Positions 9,501 to 17,805 of a stretch of DNA of 64,000 bases are shown in pieces (positions within the stretch are counted from its first letter, which is position 1; the number at the start of each line of letters is the position of its first letter). The notes beneath the pieces are model-generated. The model saw nothing but the letters and a program-made list of their open reading frames with translations. It did not search any database and was not told the origin of the DNA. Position numbers and translations under genes: made by a program. Where the stretch lies: contig NZ_FOMZ01000013.1 in assembly GCF_900112765.1 (NCBI RefSeq), positions 1 through 64,000 on the forward strand. Direction: 5' to 3'. This stretch comes from Actinopolyspora alba (GTDB taxonomy: Bacteria; Actinomycetota; Actinomycetes; Mycobacteriales; Pseudonocardiaceae).

Positions 9501-11262
9501 CGTGGGCCTGGGGGAAGTGCATCGCCAGGTCGGCCCCCATGCCGACGTACTGGGCTCCCTGGCCGGGGAAGAGGAACGCTATCCGACCCGGAGTGCGCCC
9601 GACACCGTAGTGCAGACCGGAGGGCGTCGAGAACGGCTTCGTGCCGACCAGTCCCCGGGCCTGCTCCAGCTTCTGCTCGAGGTCCTCCGCGGACGAGGCG
9701 ACCACCGCCAGCCGGTGCTCCCGCGTGTGCTGGAAGGCGTTCTGGGAGCGCCGCGCGACCGCCGTGAGGCTTCCCGACAGGTCGAGTGAGAACAGCTCCC
9801 GCGGCGTCGCGGCGGACAGCACCACCAGTTCTCCCGGCCGTGCTTCGCAGCGCACCGCGGGGCGGGCTCCCGCCGTTTCGTCGGTGTACTCCTCCAGCGT
9901 GACGTGGAAGTTCGAGCCGCCGAAGCCGAAGCTGGACACCGAGGCCCGCCTGGGGTGCTCGGTCGTGTTGATCCACGGCCGTGCCCGCGTGTTGAGGTAG
10001 AGAGGGCTGTTCTCCAGGTTCAGCGCGGGGTTCGGACGGTCGACCTTGATCGTCGGCGGTAGCACCTTGTGCCGCAGCGCCAGGGCGGCCTTGAGCAGGC
10101 CCGCGGCGCCGGCGGCGGCCTTGGTGTGTCCGATCTGGGATTTGACGGACCCGAGCGCGCACCACTGGCGGTCCGTCCGCCCGCTCGCCTCGAACACCGA
10201 GTGCAGGGCGGCTGTTTCGGTGGCGTCGCCGGGGGCGGTGCCGGTGCCGTGCGCCTCGACCAGACCGACCGTGTCCGGTCCGTAGCCTGCGGTCTCGTAC
10301 GCCCGGCGCAGCGCCCGCGCCTGCCCGGTGTCCAGCGGTGCGTACACCGAGGTGCCGCTGCCGTCCGAGGAGGAACCGATGCCGCGGATGACGGCGTGTA
10401 CCCGGTCACCGTCGCGTTCGGCGTCGGCGAGTCGTTTCAGGGCGAACAGACCGAGCCCCTCGCCCAGCATGGTGCCGTCCGCGTGCTCGTCGAACGGGCG
10501 GCAGTCGCCGGTGGGCGACAGGGCCGGGGTCTTGCTGAAGCACTGGAAGGTCATCGCGTCGTTGAGCGTGTCGACCCCGCCGGTGATCACCATGTCGGAG
10601 CGGCCGAGCAGCAGGTCGTCGACCGAGACCGACAGGGCGGCCAGCGAGCTCGCGCAGGCGGAGTCGACGGTGAAGTTGGTGCCGTGCAGGTCGAAGCGGT
10701 TCGCGATCCGCCCGGCGACCACGTTGCTCAGCATGCCGGGGAACGTCGCTTCCTGCCACGGTGGCGAGTACTCGAGGATCCGGTCGCAGACGGCGTCGGC
10801 GTCCGCTTCGGACAGTCCGCTGTCCAGCAGTGTCCGGCGCCACTGCGGGCGTCCGGACCGCATCGCCATCTCGCCGAGCAGCTGCAGGGAGGCGCAGCCG
10901 AGGAACACGCTGACCCGTTCGCCGTCGATCCGGCCGAGCCCGGCGTCGGAGAGCCCGGTCAGCAGGCGTTCCGCGGCGACCAGGGCCAGCAGTTGGGCGG
11001 TGTCGGTGGCGGGCAGGTTGCGGGGCGGCACCCCCAGGGCCATCGGGTCGAACTCGACCTCGGGCAGGAAGGCCCCGCGGCGGGCGTAGGTCTTGTCCTG
11101 CGCGTCCGGGTCGGGGTCGTAGAAGTCCTCGATCAGCCAGCGGTCGGCCGGCACGTCGGTCATGAGGTCGCGTCCTTCGAGGACGTTGCGCCAGAAGGCG
11201 TCCACGTCCGGCGCGCCCGGCATGATCGCGCTGACGCCGACGATCGCGATCCGGTGGTCCAT
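6574..11262 (-). CDS. PUFA-synthase-like megasynthase, KS-AT-ACP-KR
   Basis: A 1562-residue iterative type I synthase in the order ketosynthase, acyltransferase, acyl carrier protein, ketoreductase, the same order as PfaA but with one ACP instead of several. The KS has Cys203 in '[12 protein letters not shown]', His338 in '[11 protein letters not shown]' and His379 in '[11 protein letters not shown]'. The AT has '[12 protein letters not shown]', Ser652 in 'GHSFGE' and 'AAFHSPLV' (His754). The ACP has Ser1066 in '[12 protein letters not shown]', after a Pro/Ala-rich linker at about 975-1028. The KR has 'GGTGAV' at 1339-1344, Ser1458, Tyr1471 and Asn1475. The start is set at the ATG of '[12 protein letters not shown]', the canonical KS beginning, 17 bp after the PfaD stop; earlier in-frame starts overlap PfaD. 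All catalytic residues are present, so the enzyme should be active. Product length is not predictable. Confidence 0.88.
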   Translation of the reverse strand: MDHRIAIVGVSAIMPGAPDVDAFWRNVLEGRDLMTDVPADRWLIEDFYDPDPDAQDKTYARRGAFLPEVEFDPMALGVPPRNLPATDTAQLLALVAAERLLTGLSDAGLGRIDGERVSVFLGCASLQLLGEMAMRSGRPQWRRTLLDSGLSEADADAVCDRILEYSPPWQEATFPGMLSNVVAGRIANRFDLHGTNFTVDSACASSLAALSVSVDDLLLGRSDMVITGGVDTLNDAMTFQCFSKTPALSPTGDCRPFDEHADGTMLGEGLGLFALKRLADAERDGDRVHAVIRGIGSSSDGSGTSVYAPLDTGQARALRRAYETAGYGPDTVGLVEAHGTGTAPGDATETAALHSVFEASGRTDRQWCALGSVKSQIGHTKAAAGAAGLLKAALALRHKVLPPTIKVDRPNPALNLENSPLYLNTRARPWINTTEHPRRASVSSFGFGGSNFHVTLEEYTDETAGARPAVRCEARPGELVVLSAATPRELFSLDLSGSLTAVARRSQNAFQHTREHRLAVVASSAEDLEQKLEQARGLVGTKPFSTPSGLHYGVGRTPGRIAFLFPGQGAQYVGMGADLAMHFPQAHAVWDRHEISPLVFPPPVFTDAERQAQQHALTDTGVAQPAIAAHSLALLNVLETAGVRPDCVAGHSFGELVGLHAARAFDEDTLMRLAARRGELMREGSGVMIALDAGVDEVTSLLEQQNLEQAWIANHNGPRQVVVAATAEAGALVRKHATAAGMTARTLDTSAAFHSPLVAPATEPLRDFLSAETVRAPLLNVYGNAAAAVHPVRPTEIRQAIADHVASPVRFADMVHAMHADGVRIFLEVGPGGALTSLVKENLSDGHAISLDRASSNGVTGLLDALGQLTALGVPLDFAGLWHGPEEPEPARPAMPIMINGGNHGGSYPPTSESAPSTPAPALSGTGSGSQDDGTLRAVAEAQQEVARAHAAYLSMAEKSIDALTSLDPASGHGLGQPSAPSPTFRTTTPPPAPAEPPASPGPPATSESPAVSVAPVPATAPEPVPSRGIEELEPQVLAAVAEKTGYPVEILEPHMELEADLGLDSITRAQVLSALRPMFPQLEGMERERLTPLLTLRTLGEIADRLRELLNTPAHPGTTAPDRTIHRHVPTLRRAPAPGSAMQGLGTVLVTDDGTGVAEETARLLTERGVHARVGTAADITTLEADGLVLLGGLAETASADEALAIQRDAFRAAQEIAPRLRAVGGVFVTVQDTGGGFGHRDAQRPWIGGLAALARTVRWEWPLAAVKAIDCQRANRSATETATALVDELLTGGPDLDVALAADGTRWTLDTTEAPEKAASGEWAGDWEADPVIVVSGGTGAVTAAALRELGSRHRARFVLLGRGSDREVDGLDQARYMRVDVRDENAVRTALADVRQQWGPITGVVHAAGVLNDQRVEDKTEGQFEAVFSTKVDGLRALLDATREDPLRLLCVFSSVVAATGNAGQCDYAMANETLNHVLATEQNARPDAVVRSLLWGPWEGGMVTPELAEVFRLGGVDLIPLRDGARVFARELSAPADDPRVLLTAGRTLTRLGEATNG

Positions 11263-11279
11263 GTTCGTTCTGCCGTTTC

Positions 11280-12803
11280 TCAAACCAGTGGGCGGGGGCG
11301 GAAGTCGAAGGCATCGGAGGGGAGGCGGACCCCGAGGGCGCGCAGCTGGTGCACGCGGGTGAGCACGGCGGCTCCCCGGAGCAGGTTGCGGGCGATCTGC
11401 GTGACCGTGCGTCCACCGGGTTCGGCCAGGAAGCTGCCCGCGGTCCAGGTGTTGAACGCTCCGGCTGCGGGGCCGCACCACAGCTGGTAGTCGCTGCGGC
11501 GGCCGGGCGTGCCGTCGACCGCCCAGGTGACCGAATTACCCAGGTACCAGCGGAAGACCAGCGCCATCCTGTGCCTGGGGTCCGCCTGCGCCCGGGTGAT
11601 CTCGCTCGGGCAGCGCTGCGCCCAGTACTCCTCGGTGCGTTGCCACACCTCGTCCAGGCCGGCCCCGAGGACCTCGCGCTCCAACGAGTCCCTGGCCTCG
11701 GCGGGGAGCGAGTCCAGCGACGGGTGTTCGAGGTAAAGCTGGTACAGCCGGGCCGCCCGGCCGGCGAACATGGTGCCGCGGCGCAGCACCTGGACCTTGG
11801 CTCCGAGCTCGAACATGTCACCCGCCGGCGCCATCGCCACGTCCGCCACCCCGGCCTGCGCGAGCATGGCCTTCGCCTCGTCGCTGACCGCGGCCTCGTG
11901 CGACATCTGGTTCACCGAGCCGGTGAGCACGTAGGCCGCGCCGAGGGCGAACGCCGCGGACACCGCGGCCGGGTCGCCGAGTCCGCCCGCCGCGCCCACC
12001 CGCACTCCCGGGCTCTTCCGACGCGCCAGGGACAGGACCGCGGGCAGGATCGACACCAGCGGTCTTCCGTCGGTGTGCCCACCGCTGTCCGCCTCGACGG
12101 TGATGTCGTCCGCCACCGGTATCCGGCTGACCAGACGGCCCTCCTCCTCGGTGATCTCGCCGGTGTCCACGAGCCGACGAACCAGCCCGGGAGGGGGCGG
12201 CGACATGAACAGCTCGGCCGTCTCCGGGCGTGAGACCTTGGCGAACAGCGCGGTCTTCCGAATGATCCGGCCCGTCGCGTCGGTGCGCAGTCCGGAGGCC
12301 GCGCAGCGCACCACCGCGGGAGTGATGTCCAGGAACGCCGACAGGGAGATCTTCGGCACTCCGGCGCGTAACAGGCGCGCCGCGACCGCGTCCTCCATGG
12401 CCGCGTCGTCGGGGTGGTGGATGAGGTTGACGCCCCAGTTCCGTCGCCCGGCGAGACGGGTCCGCAGTCGTTCCAGTTCCCGGTCGAGCCGTTCGAGGCC
12501 GAGCCCTGCCGCCCCGAAGAAGGCCAGCATCTCCGCCCGCGCCATGGGCTCGACCAGTTCGACGCCGGTGATGCCGTGCGCCATCTCGCCCGCGACGTAG
12601 GGGAACCGCACGTCGTGCGTCTCGGTGAAGCTCTGGTCGCCCAGCCACTCCGGGTACAAGGCCGGCACCGTGCCGACGGCTCCCGGAATCGGCCGCTCCG
12701 AGAGTCCCAGTGCGCCGTCCCGCTCGTGTGCCACCAAGTGCGCCGGCTTCGTCACCCGCTGGGCGAGTTCGACGAGGCCGGCGCCGTCGAACACTCCTGT
12801 CAC
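11280..12803 (-). CDS. pfaD: PfaD-type trans-acting enoyl reductase
   Basis: A 507-residue FMN-dependent TIM-barrel oxidoreductase of the PfaD/2-nitropropane-dioxygenase group, which supplies enoyl-ACP reduction in trans to PUFA synthases and trans-AT PKSs. Recognisable stretches are 'GEMAHGITGVELVEPMA' near the start, 'NWGVNLIHHP', 'DDITVEADSGGHTDGRPL' and 'VGAAGGLGDPAAVSAAFALG' (FMN-phosphate region), followed by 'YVLTGSVNQMS'. The C-terminal extension 'VFRWYLGNSVTWAVDGTP' is characteristic of PfaD and absent from FabK. Start is GTG at 12803, four bases after the EF-hand stop. With KS-AT-ACP-KR and the dehydratase protein it completes the full beta-reduction cycle, and selective use of this reductase would decide where double bonds remain. 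Family call is firm. Confidence 0.88.
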   Translation of the reverse strand: MTGVFDGAGLVELAQRVTKPAHLVAHERDGALGLSERPIPGAVGTVPALYPEWLGDQSFTETHDVRFPYVAGEMAHGITGVELVEPMARAEMLAFFGAAGLGLERLDRELERLRTRLAGRRNWGVNLIHHPDDAAMEDAVAARLLRAGVPKISLSAFLDITPAVVRCAASGLRTDATGRIIRKTALFAKVSRPETAELFMSPPPPGLVRRLVDTGEITEEEGRLVSRIPVADDITVEADSGGHTDGRPLVSILPAVLSLARRKSPGVRVGAAGGLGDPAAVSAAFALGAAYVLTGSVNQMSHEAAVSDEAKAMLAQAGVADVAMAPAGDMFELGAKVQVLRRGTMFAGRAARLYQLYLEHPSLDSLPAEARDSLEREVLGAGLDEVWQRTEEYWAQRCPSEITRAQADPRHRMALVFRWYLGNSVTWAVDGTPGRRSDYQLWCGPAAGAFNTWTAGSFLAEPGGRTVTQIARNLLRGAAVLTRVHQLRALGVRLPSDAFDFRPRPLV

Positions 12804-12807
12804 GGCG

Positions 12808-13539
12808 TCAGATGCGCCCGAGCGCCAGGTTGCCCGGTGCCTGCGGGTCGATGCTGATGATGAAGTCGGTGACCGCCATCAGGATCTCGGGGTAGCCGAG
12901 GTAGCCGTTCTCGTCGGAGTCCATCACCGACCACGCGTGCTCGGCGTGCTCCCGCTTCACGCGCAGCACCTCCGTGACGAGCCGGAGTCCGTCGTCCCGG
13001 GTGACCCGTCCGTCGTTGTCCTCGTCGGCCATCGCGAAAGCCAGGTTCGTGACCACGCCGATGTACTGCAGCGTCTTGTCCGGCGTCTCCGCCACGCTGT
13101 TCGCCATCACCGTGACGAACTGCTCCCTGGCCAGCCGTTCCGGGTCCGGTACCCACGCGGGTTTGACCACCAGCGCGTGCCAGATCCGGTTCACCGTGGC
13201 TTCCAGCTGCTGCGCCCGCGGTGAGTCCTCGGTGTGGCCGGTCAGCCGTGCGAGGCGGTGCGCGAACTGCATCGTGTCGGCGGGCGTCACCGCGCCGTCG
13301 CCGTCGTCGTCCAGCACGTCGAACATCCACAGCTGCTTGCGCCGCAGGTACGAGTCCTGGTTCGCGGCCAGTCGCTCCGCCGCGGCGATGGTGGTCGCCG
13401 CGTCCGGTTTGGACTCGGTGGTTGCCTCGCCCGCCGTGGCCATTCCGGACATGGCCCCGGCCGCCACCTCCGCGGTATCGCGCAGTGCCGACCCGCGCGT
13501 CACCTCTGTCGTTTCGTCGTCCTTCGGTGCTTCAGCCAC
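12808..13539 (-). CDS. Calerythrin-like EF-hand Ca2+-binding protein
   Basis: A 243-residue cytosolic protein (no signal peptide) with three readable EF-hand loops: DDDGDGAVTPAD at 77-88, DEDNDGRVTRDD at 172-183 and DSDENGYLGYPE at 207-218. A degenerate fourth hand is likely around residue 140 ('REQFVTVM'). That three-plus-one arrangement matches calerythrin of Saccharopolyspora. Loops 1 and 2 end in Asp rather than Glu at position 12, which may lower affinity or allow Mg2+. A low-complexity, Ala/Thr/Glu-rich N-terminal extension of about 55 residues precedes the fold. It is the promoter-proximal gene, four bases from pfaD, so it is very probably co-expressed with the synthase. GTG start at 13539; upstream GAAGGG is a weak ribosome site. 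Its job in the pathway is unknown; calcium sensing or scaffolding is inference. Confidence 0.85.
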   Translation of the reverse strand: MAEAPKDDETTEVTRGSALRDTAEVAAGAMSGMATAGEATTESKPDAATTIAAAERLAANQDSYLRRKQLWMFDVLDDDGDGAVTPADTMQFAHRLARLTGHTEDSPRAQQLEATVNRIWHALVVKPAWVPDPERLAREQFVTVMANSVAETPDKTLQYIGVVTNLAFAMADEDNDGRVTRDDGLRLVTEVLRVKREHAEHAWSVMDSDENGYLGYPEILMAVTDFIISIDPQAPGNLALGRI

Positions 13540-13919
13540 CCCGAGCCCTTCGAATTCACGACGTGATCGCTGTCGGAAACGTCGTTCGTGATCTTGCGTC
13601 CGGGACGCTAGCAGCTCTGCGCGCTATTGATCTTGAAAATTCTCGATCCGGCCATGTGAAAATGAAAACTCTTGCGAGGGGTTGATGTGTTTGGTACCGA
13701 GAGGCGTTCGTGGGATACGCGTGCACCGGCGTCGTGTCGAAATCGTCGAACCTCGTCCTTTCGGACTCTGTCGCACATGGATGATCGGCGGGCTGGTGTG
13801 ATCGCGGTCGGTGGGTGCCCGGGTGATGTGGAGGCGGGGCGGAGTGATTCCGAGGGGTGCGCTTCCAGCACGGAGCACGGCGAGGTGAACCCGGCAGGCT
13901 GCGCGCCGACGAGGGCTAC
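13540..13919. other. Upstream region of the lipid operon
   Basis: This is a non-coding stretch before the EF-hand start and should hold the operon promoter on the minus strand. Composition is less GC-rich around 13615-13690. No convincing -10/-35 pair or palindrome could be fixed by eye, and small frames here resemble nothing known. Confidence 0.35.
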
Positions 13920-14085
13920 GGCCACGACGAGTTGCGCAGTGCGCTGTTGACGGGGCAACGGTTGGGGTGCCCCGCGTGGGAGGCATCCGCGATCCGGCTG
14001 ACCGGCATGCTCGAGGTGTCATCCTCGACCCGGTTTACGAGGGAAAATCGGTGGCGGGGCTGATCGACCTCGTCACCTCCGATGG
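13920..14085 (+). pseudogene. ACC deaminase/D-cysteine desulfhydrase C-terminal fragment
   Basis: Two plus-strand frames meet near 14013. The first ends 'EASAIRLTGMLE'; the second continues 'GVILDPVYEGKSVAGLIDLV'. The second stretch is the highly conserved C-terminal segment of PLP enzymes of the ACC deaminase/D-cysteine desulfhydrase family ('LLDPVYxGKAMAGLIDL'). The frame change and the missing N-terminal three quarters mark it as a decayed remnant. Confidence 0.6.
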
Positions 14086-14508
14086 TGTGGAACAGTCTTC
14101 GCGCACCTGCCGCGGACTGCTCCGCAGCCGCCGTGGCCGATGTCGGAGGGCTGCTGCTCGAGGTGCCCTTCAACGCTGGCAAGGCGCTGACTCACATGAC
14201 GGCTACCCGGCCAACTACGCGAAGTGCTGTTATGGATTGTATGGGCGGTCCACTTGAGACCGACTCTTGACGGGGAGCCGGAATCGTGAGCCGTGCCGCC
14301 GGCGCCCCAACGGCGGCGTGATGTCGGAGGAGCACAGCACCTCGTGCCGCGCTGAGAAGCGCGGAGATCGCGTGTCGCGCGGTGCGAGTTCTCGGGTCAA
14401 TCCCCATGAAGGTGGTACCTCGACTGGAGCACCCGTGCGAGCCTGTTGATCATCCGTGCACCCCGGATGGCGGGCAGCGACGGAGACCGGATCGGGGATT
14501 GGAGAAGT
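14086..14508. other. Gap before the acyl-CoA dehydrogenase, no gene seen
   Basis: About 420 bp follow the PLP-enzyme fragment. Short frames occur on both strands but none looks like a protein. It presumably carries the promoter of the dehydrogenase; the ribosome site GGAG lies at 14501-14504. Confidence 0.35.
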
Positions 14509-15726
14509 ATGAGCGTTGCAGTCCAGATGGACGGCCTGTTCACCACTGCGAGCCACGATCGCCTTCGTGACGAGGTGCGTCACTTCGCCGAGACCGAAGT
14601 GCGTCCACAAATTCCTGACATGGAGCAGTCTCGGTCGGTCCAGTACAAGCTCTCCCGTCTGATCGCCGAACAGGGCTGGCTCGGGGTGACGATCGGGCCC
14701 GAGCACGGTGGCATGGGCCTGGGGCATCTGGCGAAGTCCATCATCATCGAAGAGCTCTCGCGGGTCAGCGGAGCGATGGGCGCGATGGTGCAGGCTTCCC
14801 AGTTGGGGGTGGCGAAGATCCTGCACTTCGGGAACGCGGATCAACAGCACCGGTGGCTTCCGGAGATCAGCGCGGGACACTGCTTACCGACCATCGCCGT
14901 CACCGAGCCCGATTCCGGCGGTCATGTACTCGGCATGACGGCGGCCGCACGTCGTGAGGGTGACGAGTACGTGCTCAACGGGCACAAGGTCTTCGTGGGC
15001 AACAGCCACGTGGGCGACGTGCACGGTGTGGTGGCCCGCACCGGGGAGGGATCCCGGGGATTGTCGGCGTTTCTGGTGGAACCGGACCGGCCCGGATTCT
15101 CCCTCGGGGAGCACCAGGCGTCGATGGGGCTGCACGGGTTCAGCTACGGCGAACTCGTCTTCGACGAGTGCCGCATCCCGGCCGAGAACCGGCTCGGCGA
15201 TGAAGGACAGGGCCTGGCGGTGGCCTACAGCTCCAGCATCCTCTACGGGCGGCCCAACCTGACCGCTGTCGCGCTGGGGATCCACCGCGCCTTGGTGGAG
15301 GAAACCGTCGACTTCGCGGGGCGGCAGTATCGCTACGGACAACCGTTGTCCCAGCTGCCGACGGTGCAGCAGAAACTGGGGCAGATGCAGTCCCAGCTGA
15401 TGACGGCCAGGCTGGCTGCTTATCACGCCGCGCACTCGCTGGACAACGCCATGCCGTGTGATGCGGAGCTGATCAACGCCAAACTCGTCAACGTGGAGTA
15501 CGCGCTCGACTCGGCACGAACCGCGATGGAGGTGCACGCCGCGTACGGGCTCGGCACCGACAGCCCGGTGGAACGTTACCTCCGCGACGCGCACCACATC
15601 TTCGCTCCCGCCGGCACCTCCGACATCCAACGGTTGCGGCTGGCCGAAACGGCCCTGGGGAACTCGCGTACCCCGTGGTCGGAGCGACTGGCACCCCAGC
15701 TCGGTGTCTTTCCACGTTCGAGCTGA
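14509..15726 (+). CDS. Acyl-CoA dehydrogenase family protein lacking usual catalytic Glu
   Basis: A 405-residue FAD flavoprotein of the acyl-CoA dehydrogenase fold: helical N-domain ('LRDEVRHFAETEVRPQIPD'), central beta-domain with 'AVTEPDSGGHVLGM' and 'LNGHKVFVGNSHVGD', then C-terminal helices. In medium-chain enzymes the base is the Glu of 'YEGTxEIQ'; here it reads 'APAGTSDIQRL', with Ala368 in that place. The isovaleryl-CoA/long-chain alternative position also aligns to a non-acid (Gly in 'LYGRPN') in my hand alignment. Such changes occur in relatives that act on carrier-bound or unusual substrates. The ATG at 14509 is chosen because GGAG precedes it by four bases; an upstream in-frame ATG at 14446 has none. 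It diverges from the lipid operon, so desaturation of an operon product is possible but unproven. Confidence 0.8.
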   Translation: MSVAVQMDGLFTTASHDRLRDEVRHFAETEVRPQIPDMEQSRSVQYKLSRLIAEQGWLGVTIGPEHGGMGLGHLAKSIIIEELSRVSGAMGAMVQASQLGVAKILHFGNADQQHRWLPEISAGHCLPTIAVTEPDSGGHVLGMTAAARREGDEYVLNGHKVFVGNSHVGDVHGVVARTGEGSRGLSAFLVEPDRPGFSLGEHQASMGLHGFSYGELVFDECRIPAENRLGDEGQGLAVAYSSSILYGRPNLTAVALGIHRALVEETVDFAGRQYRYGQPLSQLPTVQQKLGQMQSQLMTARLAAYHAAHSLDNAMPCDAELINAKLVNVEYALDSARTAMEVHAAYGLGTDSPVERYLRDAHHIFAPAGTSDIQRLRLAETALGNSRTPWSERLAPQLGVFPRSS

Positions 15727-15744
15727 CGCCGCCGCGGCCGGGGC

Positions 15745-15788
15745 GGCCCGTGCCCGCCGGTATGCGCCTACCGCGGCGGACACGGGCC
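15745..15788. terminator. Bidirectional hairpin after the acyl-CoA dehydrogenase
   Basis: An inverted repeat with arms at 15745-15758 and 15775-15788 pairs 13 of 14 bases (arm GGCCCGTGCCCGCC). It lies between the converging dehydrogenase and GAF genes and could end both transcripts. Confidence 0.6.
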
Positions 15789-15873
15789 CGCAACGGGCGA
15801 GGTGTCGGCCGGAGCGTCGCGGAGCGGGACCCTGCACGCCCGCATGAGCGTTACGTTGTGTGCTCCCCGGTCG

Positions 15874-16434
15874 TCACGGGCGTTCGCGGCTGTGCACCAG
15901 CTCCATCACCTCGGTCGCGAAGCCTTTGATCGTCTCCAGTTCGCGGCGGCCCCATGAGTGGGTCTCCGGTGCGACGGTGCAGACCGTGCCCAGTGTGAGG
16001 CCGGTGTGGTCGATGAGCGGGGCTCCCATGTAGGACCGGATCCCGATCTGATCCACCACGGGATTGCTGGTGAACCGTGGGTAGGAGCAGACATCGCCGA
16101 GGACGAGTGGCAGTCCGCGGGCCACCACGTGCGGGCAGAACCCGTGATCTTTCGGCATCTCCCGTCCCGGTGACACGGCCGTTTGTGCCGCTTCCATCGC
16201 GGCACTGGTCTGGGACTCGGCTCGCGTGTACAGCCCGGTGAAGTACTGCCGCTGGCCGCTGATGATGTTCACCATCGCGTAGGGGGCGCCCGCCGCGTCG
16301 GCGAGCCTGCGCGCGAGGGCATCGAACTGCGGGTCGGGTTCTTCCCGGATGCCGAGTTCTCGCAACCGTTCCATCCGGTGCTGCACGTTCGGATCCGGTG
16401 GGGTGCCTACGAGGCGCATATTGCTGGTGGACAT
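15874..16434 (-). CDS. GAF-domain protein, fifth gene of conservon operon
   Basis: A 186-residue soluble protein that is almost entirely one GAF domain. Typical stretches are 'FDALARRLADAAGAPYAMVN', then 'DHGFCPHVV' with conserved Cys and His, and 'YMGAPLIDHTGLTLGTVCTV'. GAF domains bind small ligands or form redox-sensitive sites. It follows cvnD by 16 bp on the same strand, so it is the distal gene of the conservon. Of the two consecutive ATGs, the second (16434) is preferred because GGGAG then sits six bases away. In many conservons the fifth position is a cytochrome P450 or another effector, so this protein may be the local signal input or output. The ligand is unknown. Confidence 0.8.
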   Translation of the reverse strand: MSTSNMRLVGTPPDPNVQHRMERLRELGIREEPDPQFDALARRLADAAGAPYAMVNIISGQRQYFTGLYTRAESQTSAAMEAAQTAVSPGREMPKDHGFCPHVVARGLPLVLGDVCSYPRFTSNPVVDQIGIRSYMGAPLIDHTGLTLGTVCTVAPETHSWGRRELETIKGFATEVMELVHSRERP

Positions 16435-16450
16435 CATGTTCTCCCTGGGG

Positions 16451-17038
16451 TCAGCCGATGGGTTGCGGTGAGGACGTCGTCGATACGTGTTCGAGCAGCG
16501 TGATGAGTGTTCGCGTCGCGGCGTGGGAGTCGCGGGCATCGCACATCACCAGCGGAACGCTCAGGGGCAGCGCGAGAGCGTTCCGCACCTCGTCGGGGGT
16601 GTAGTACATCGCGTTGTCGAATTCGTTGACGGCGACCAGGAAGTAGATCCCTCGTTGCTCGAAGAATTCGATCGCTCCGAAACAGTCCTGAAGTCGACGC
16701 GTGTCGGCCAGCACTATGGCACCGACGGTGCCGCGGGACAGCTCGTCCCACATGAACCAGAAGCGATCCTGGCCCGGAGTGCCGAACAGATACAACGCGA
16801 TGTTGTCGTCGGGGAAGGTGATGCGGCCGAAATCCATGGCCACCGTGGTGGTGGACTTTCCTTCCACACCAGCCAGACTGTCCGTGTCGACACTGGCCGT
16901 GGTGAGGTGCTCCTCGGTGTTCAGCGGCTCGATCTCACTGGACGCGCCGACGAAGGTGGTTTTCCCGGCGCCGAATCCGCCCGCGATGAGAATTTTGAGC
17001 TGCCAGGGGAATGCGTCAGAGTCGGCTTCTAAGCCCAT
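16451..17038 (-). CDS. cvnD: Conservon small GTPase CvnD
   Basis: A 195-residue Ras-like GTP-binding protein of the CvnD/MglA-like group. P-loop 'GGFGAGKT' is at 20-27, the switch II/G3 motif 'LFGTPGQDRF' is at about 83-92 and the G4-like motif 'NEFD' is at 137-140. The usual aspartate of DxxG is replaced by the TPGQ form typical of this family. CvnD is thought to receive signals from the membrane-associated CvnA/B/C complex, in analogy to a eukaryotic-style G-protein switch. Start ATG at 17038 overlaps cvnC by 23 bp. Confidence 0.92.
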   Translation of the reverse strand: MGLEADSDAFPWQLKILIAGGFGAGKTTFVGASSEIEPLNTEEHLTTASVDTDSLAGVEGKSTTTVAMDFGRITFPDDNIALYLFGTPGQDRFWFMWDELSRGTVGAIVLADTRRLQDCFGAIEFFEQRGIYFLVAVNEFDNAMYYTPDEVRNALALPLSVPLVMCDARDSHAATRTLITLLEHVSTTSSPQPIG

Positions 17039-17372
17039 GGAGTACCTTCTCGATCAGGTCCGGGGTGACGTCAGCGGTCGCGGTTGGATCGTGAGTGGTT
17101 ACCGCACCGGTGCCGATGAGATCGGAAAGCAGAATTTTGACGACCACCGCGGGTTGCCGCAAGTGTCCTGCTACCTCGGCGACTGTGGTCGGGGAGCGGC
17201 ACAGCCGCAACGTCTGGGAGTGCTCGGGTCCCAGCACGTCGTGAGACACCTGCCCCGTGCTGCGCACCATGGACAGCAGGTCCAGTGTCGCGCTGGGGTG
17301 GGTGCGCCCGTTGGTGACCAGGTAGGGCCGTATCCCCTGCTCGCGTGGTGGGTGACCGTCGAATGCGCTCAT
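17016..17372 (-). CDS. cvnC: Conservon protein CvnC (DUF742)
   Basis: A 118-residue DUF742 protein. The family signature is visible as 'IRPYLVTNGRTHPSATLDLL' and the C-terminal 'QPAVVVKILLSDLIGTGAV', which resembles a winged-helix fold. In characterised conservons it associates with CvnA, CvnB and CvnD at the membrane. The ATG overlaps the cvnB stop by four bases and the 3' end runs 23 bp into cvnD, so the three genes are tightly coupled. Confidence 0.92.
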   Translation of the reverse strand: MSAFDGHPPREQGIRPYLVTNGRTHPSATLDLLSMVRSTGQVSHDVLGPEHSQTLRLCRSPTTVAEVAGHLRQPAVVVKILLSDLIGTGAVTTHDPTATADVTPDLIEKVLHGLRSRL

Positions 17373-17785
17373 ACCGGCCGACTCTCCTCCGCCGGGGAAC
17401 GTCGTGACGGCGTGGCCAGACTGCTGGGCACTTTCCTGCCGAGCTGCTGCATCTCGTAGCTGAGAACCCCGGCGTTGACCGTGCTGTCGGCCAGGACAGC
17501 GAGGATACTGCCGGCACTGGCGGCCGTGATCGCCAGGATACTGCCGTCACCGAGTTCGGCATTGGCTTGGCGCATCCCGTGTCCACCCCCGAAGCATTTG
17601 CCCACTTCCTGGACCAGCGAGCACAAGGGGCTGGCAAGGGAAGCCAGCCGGTCCGCGTCATCGCGCTCCAGACCGTAGTAGAACCGCGGAATCGCATCGG
17701 TGGACAGTAAGAGGGCGCTTCGGGTGTGGGGAACCTGGTTGACCAGGTTCGCGAGTAGCCAGGTCAGATCCTGTGGCTGGGTCAC
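17369..17785 (-). CDS. cvnB: Conservon roadblock/LC7 protein CvnB
   Basis: A 138-residue roadblock/LC7-fold protein, the usual partner of Ras-like GTPases in bacteria. It starts 'MTQPQDLTWLLANLVNQVPH', then has 'SALLLSTDAI', the central 'GGGHGMRQANAELGDGSILA' and a hydrophobic end of the sheet 'GSILAVLADSTVNAG'. It lies 20 bp after cvnA. A role in regulating the CvnD nucleotide state is known for the family and inferred here. Confidence 0.92.
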   Translation of the reverse strand: MTQPQDLTWLLANLVNQVPHTRSALLLSTDAIPRFYYGLERDDADRLASLASPLCSLVQEVGKCFGGGHGMRQANAELGDGSILAITAASAGSILAVLADSTVNAGVLSYEMQQLGRKVPSSLATPSRRSPAEESRPV

Positions 17786-17805
17786 GGTCGACTCCTTGGG
17801 GCGTT

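Noticed and set aside
6574-11262. Enediyne PKS or heterocyst-glycolipid synthase
   Set aside because: Enediyne synthases carry KR-DH-PPTase in the same chain and the warhead accessory genes, which are absent. Heterocyst-type synthases share features but the PfaD plus PfaC-like set fits the PUFA-like group better.
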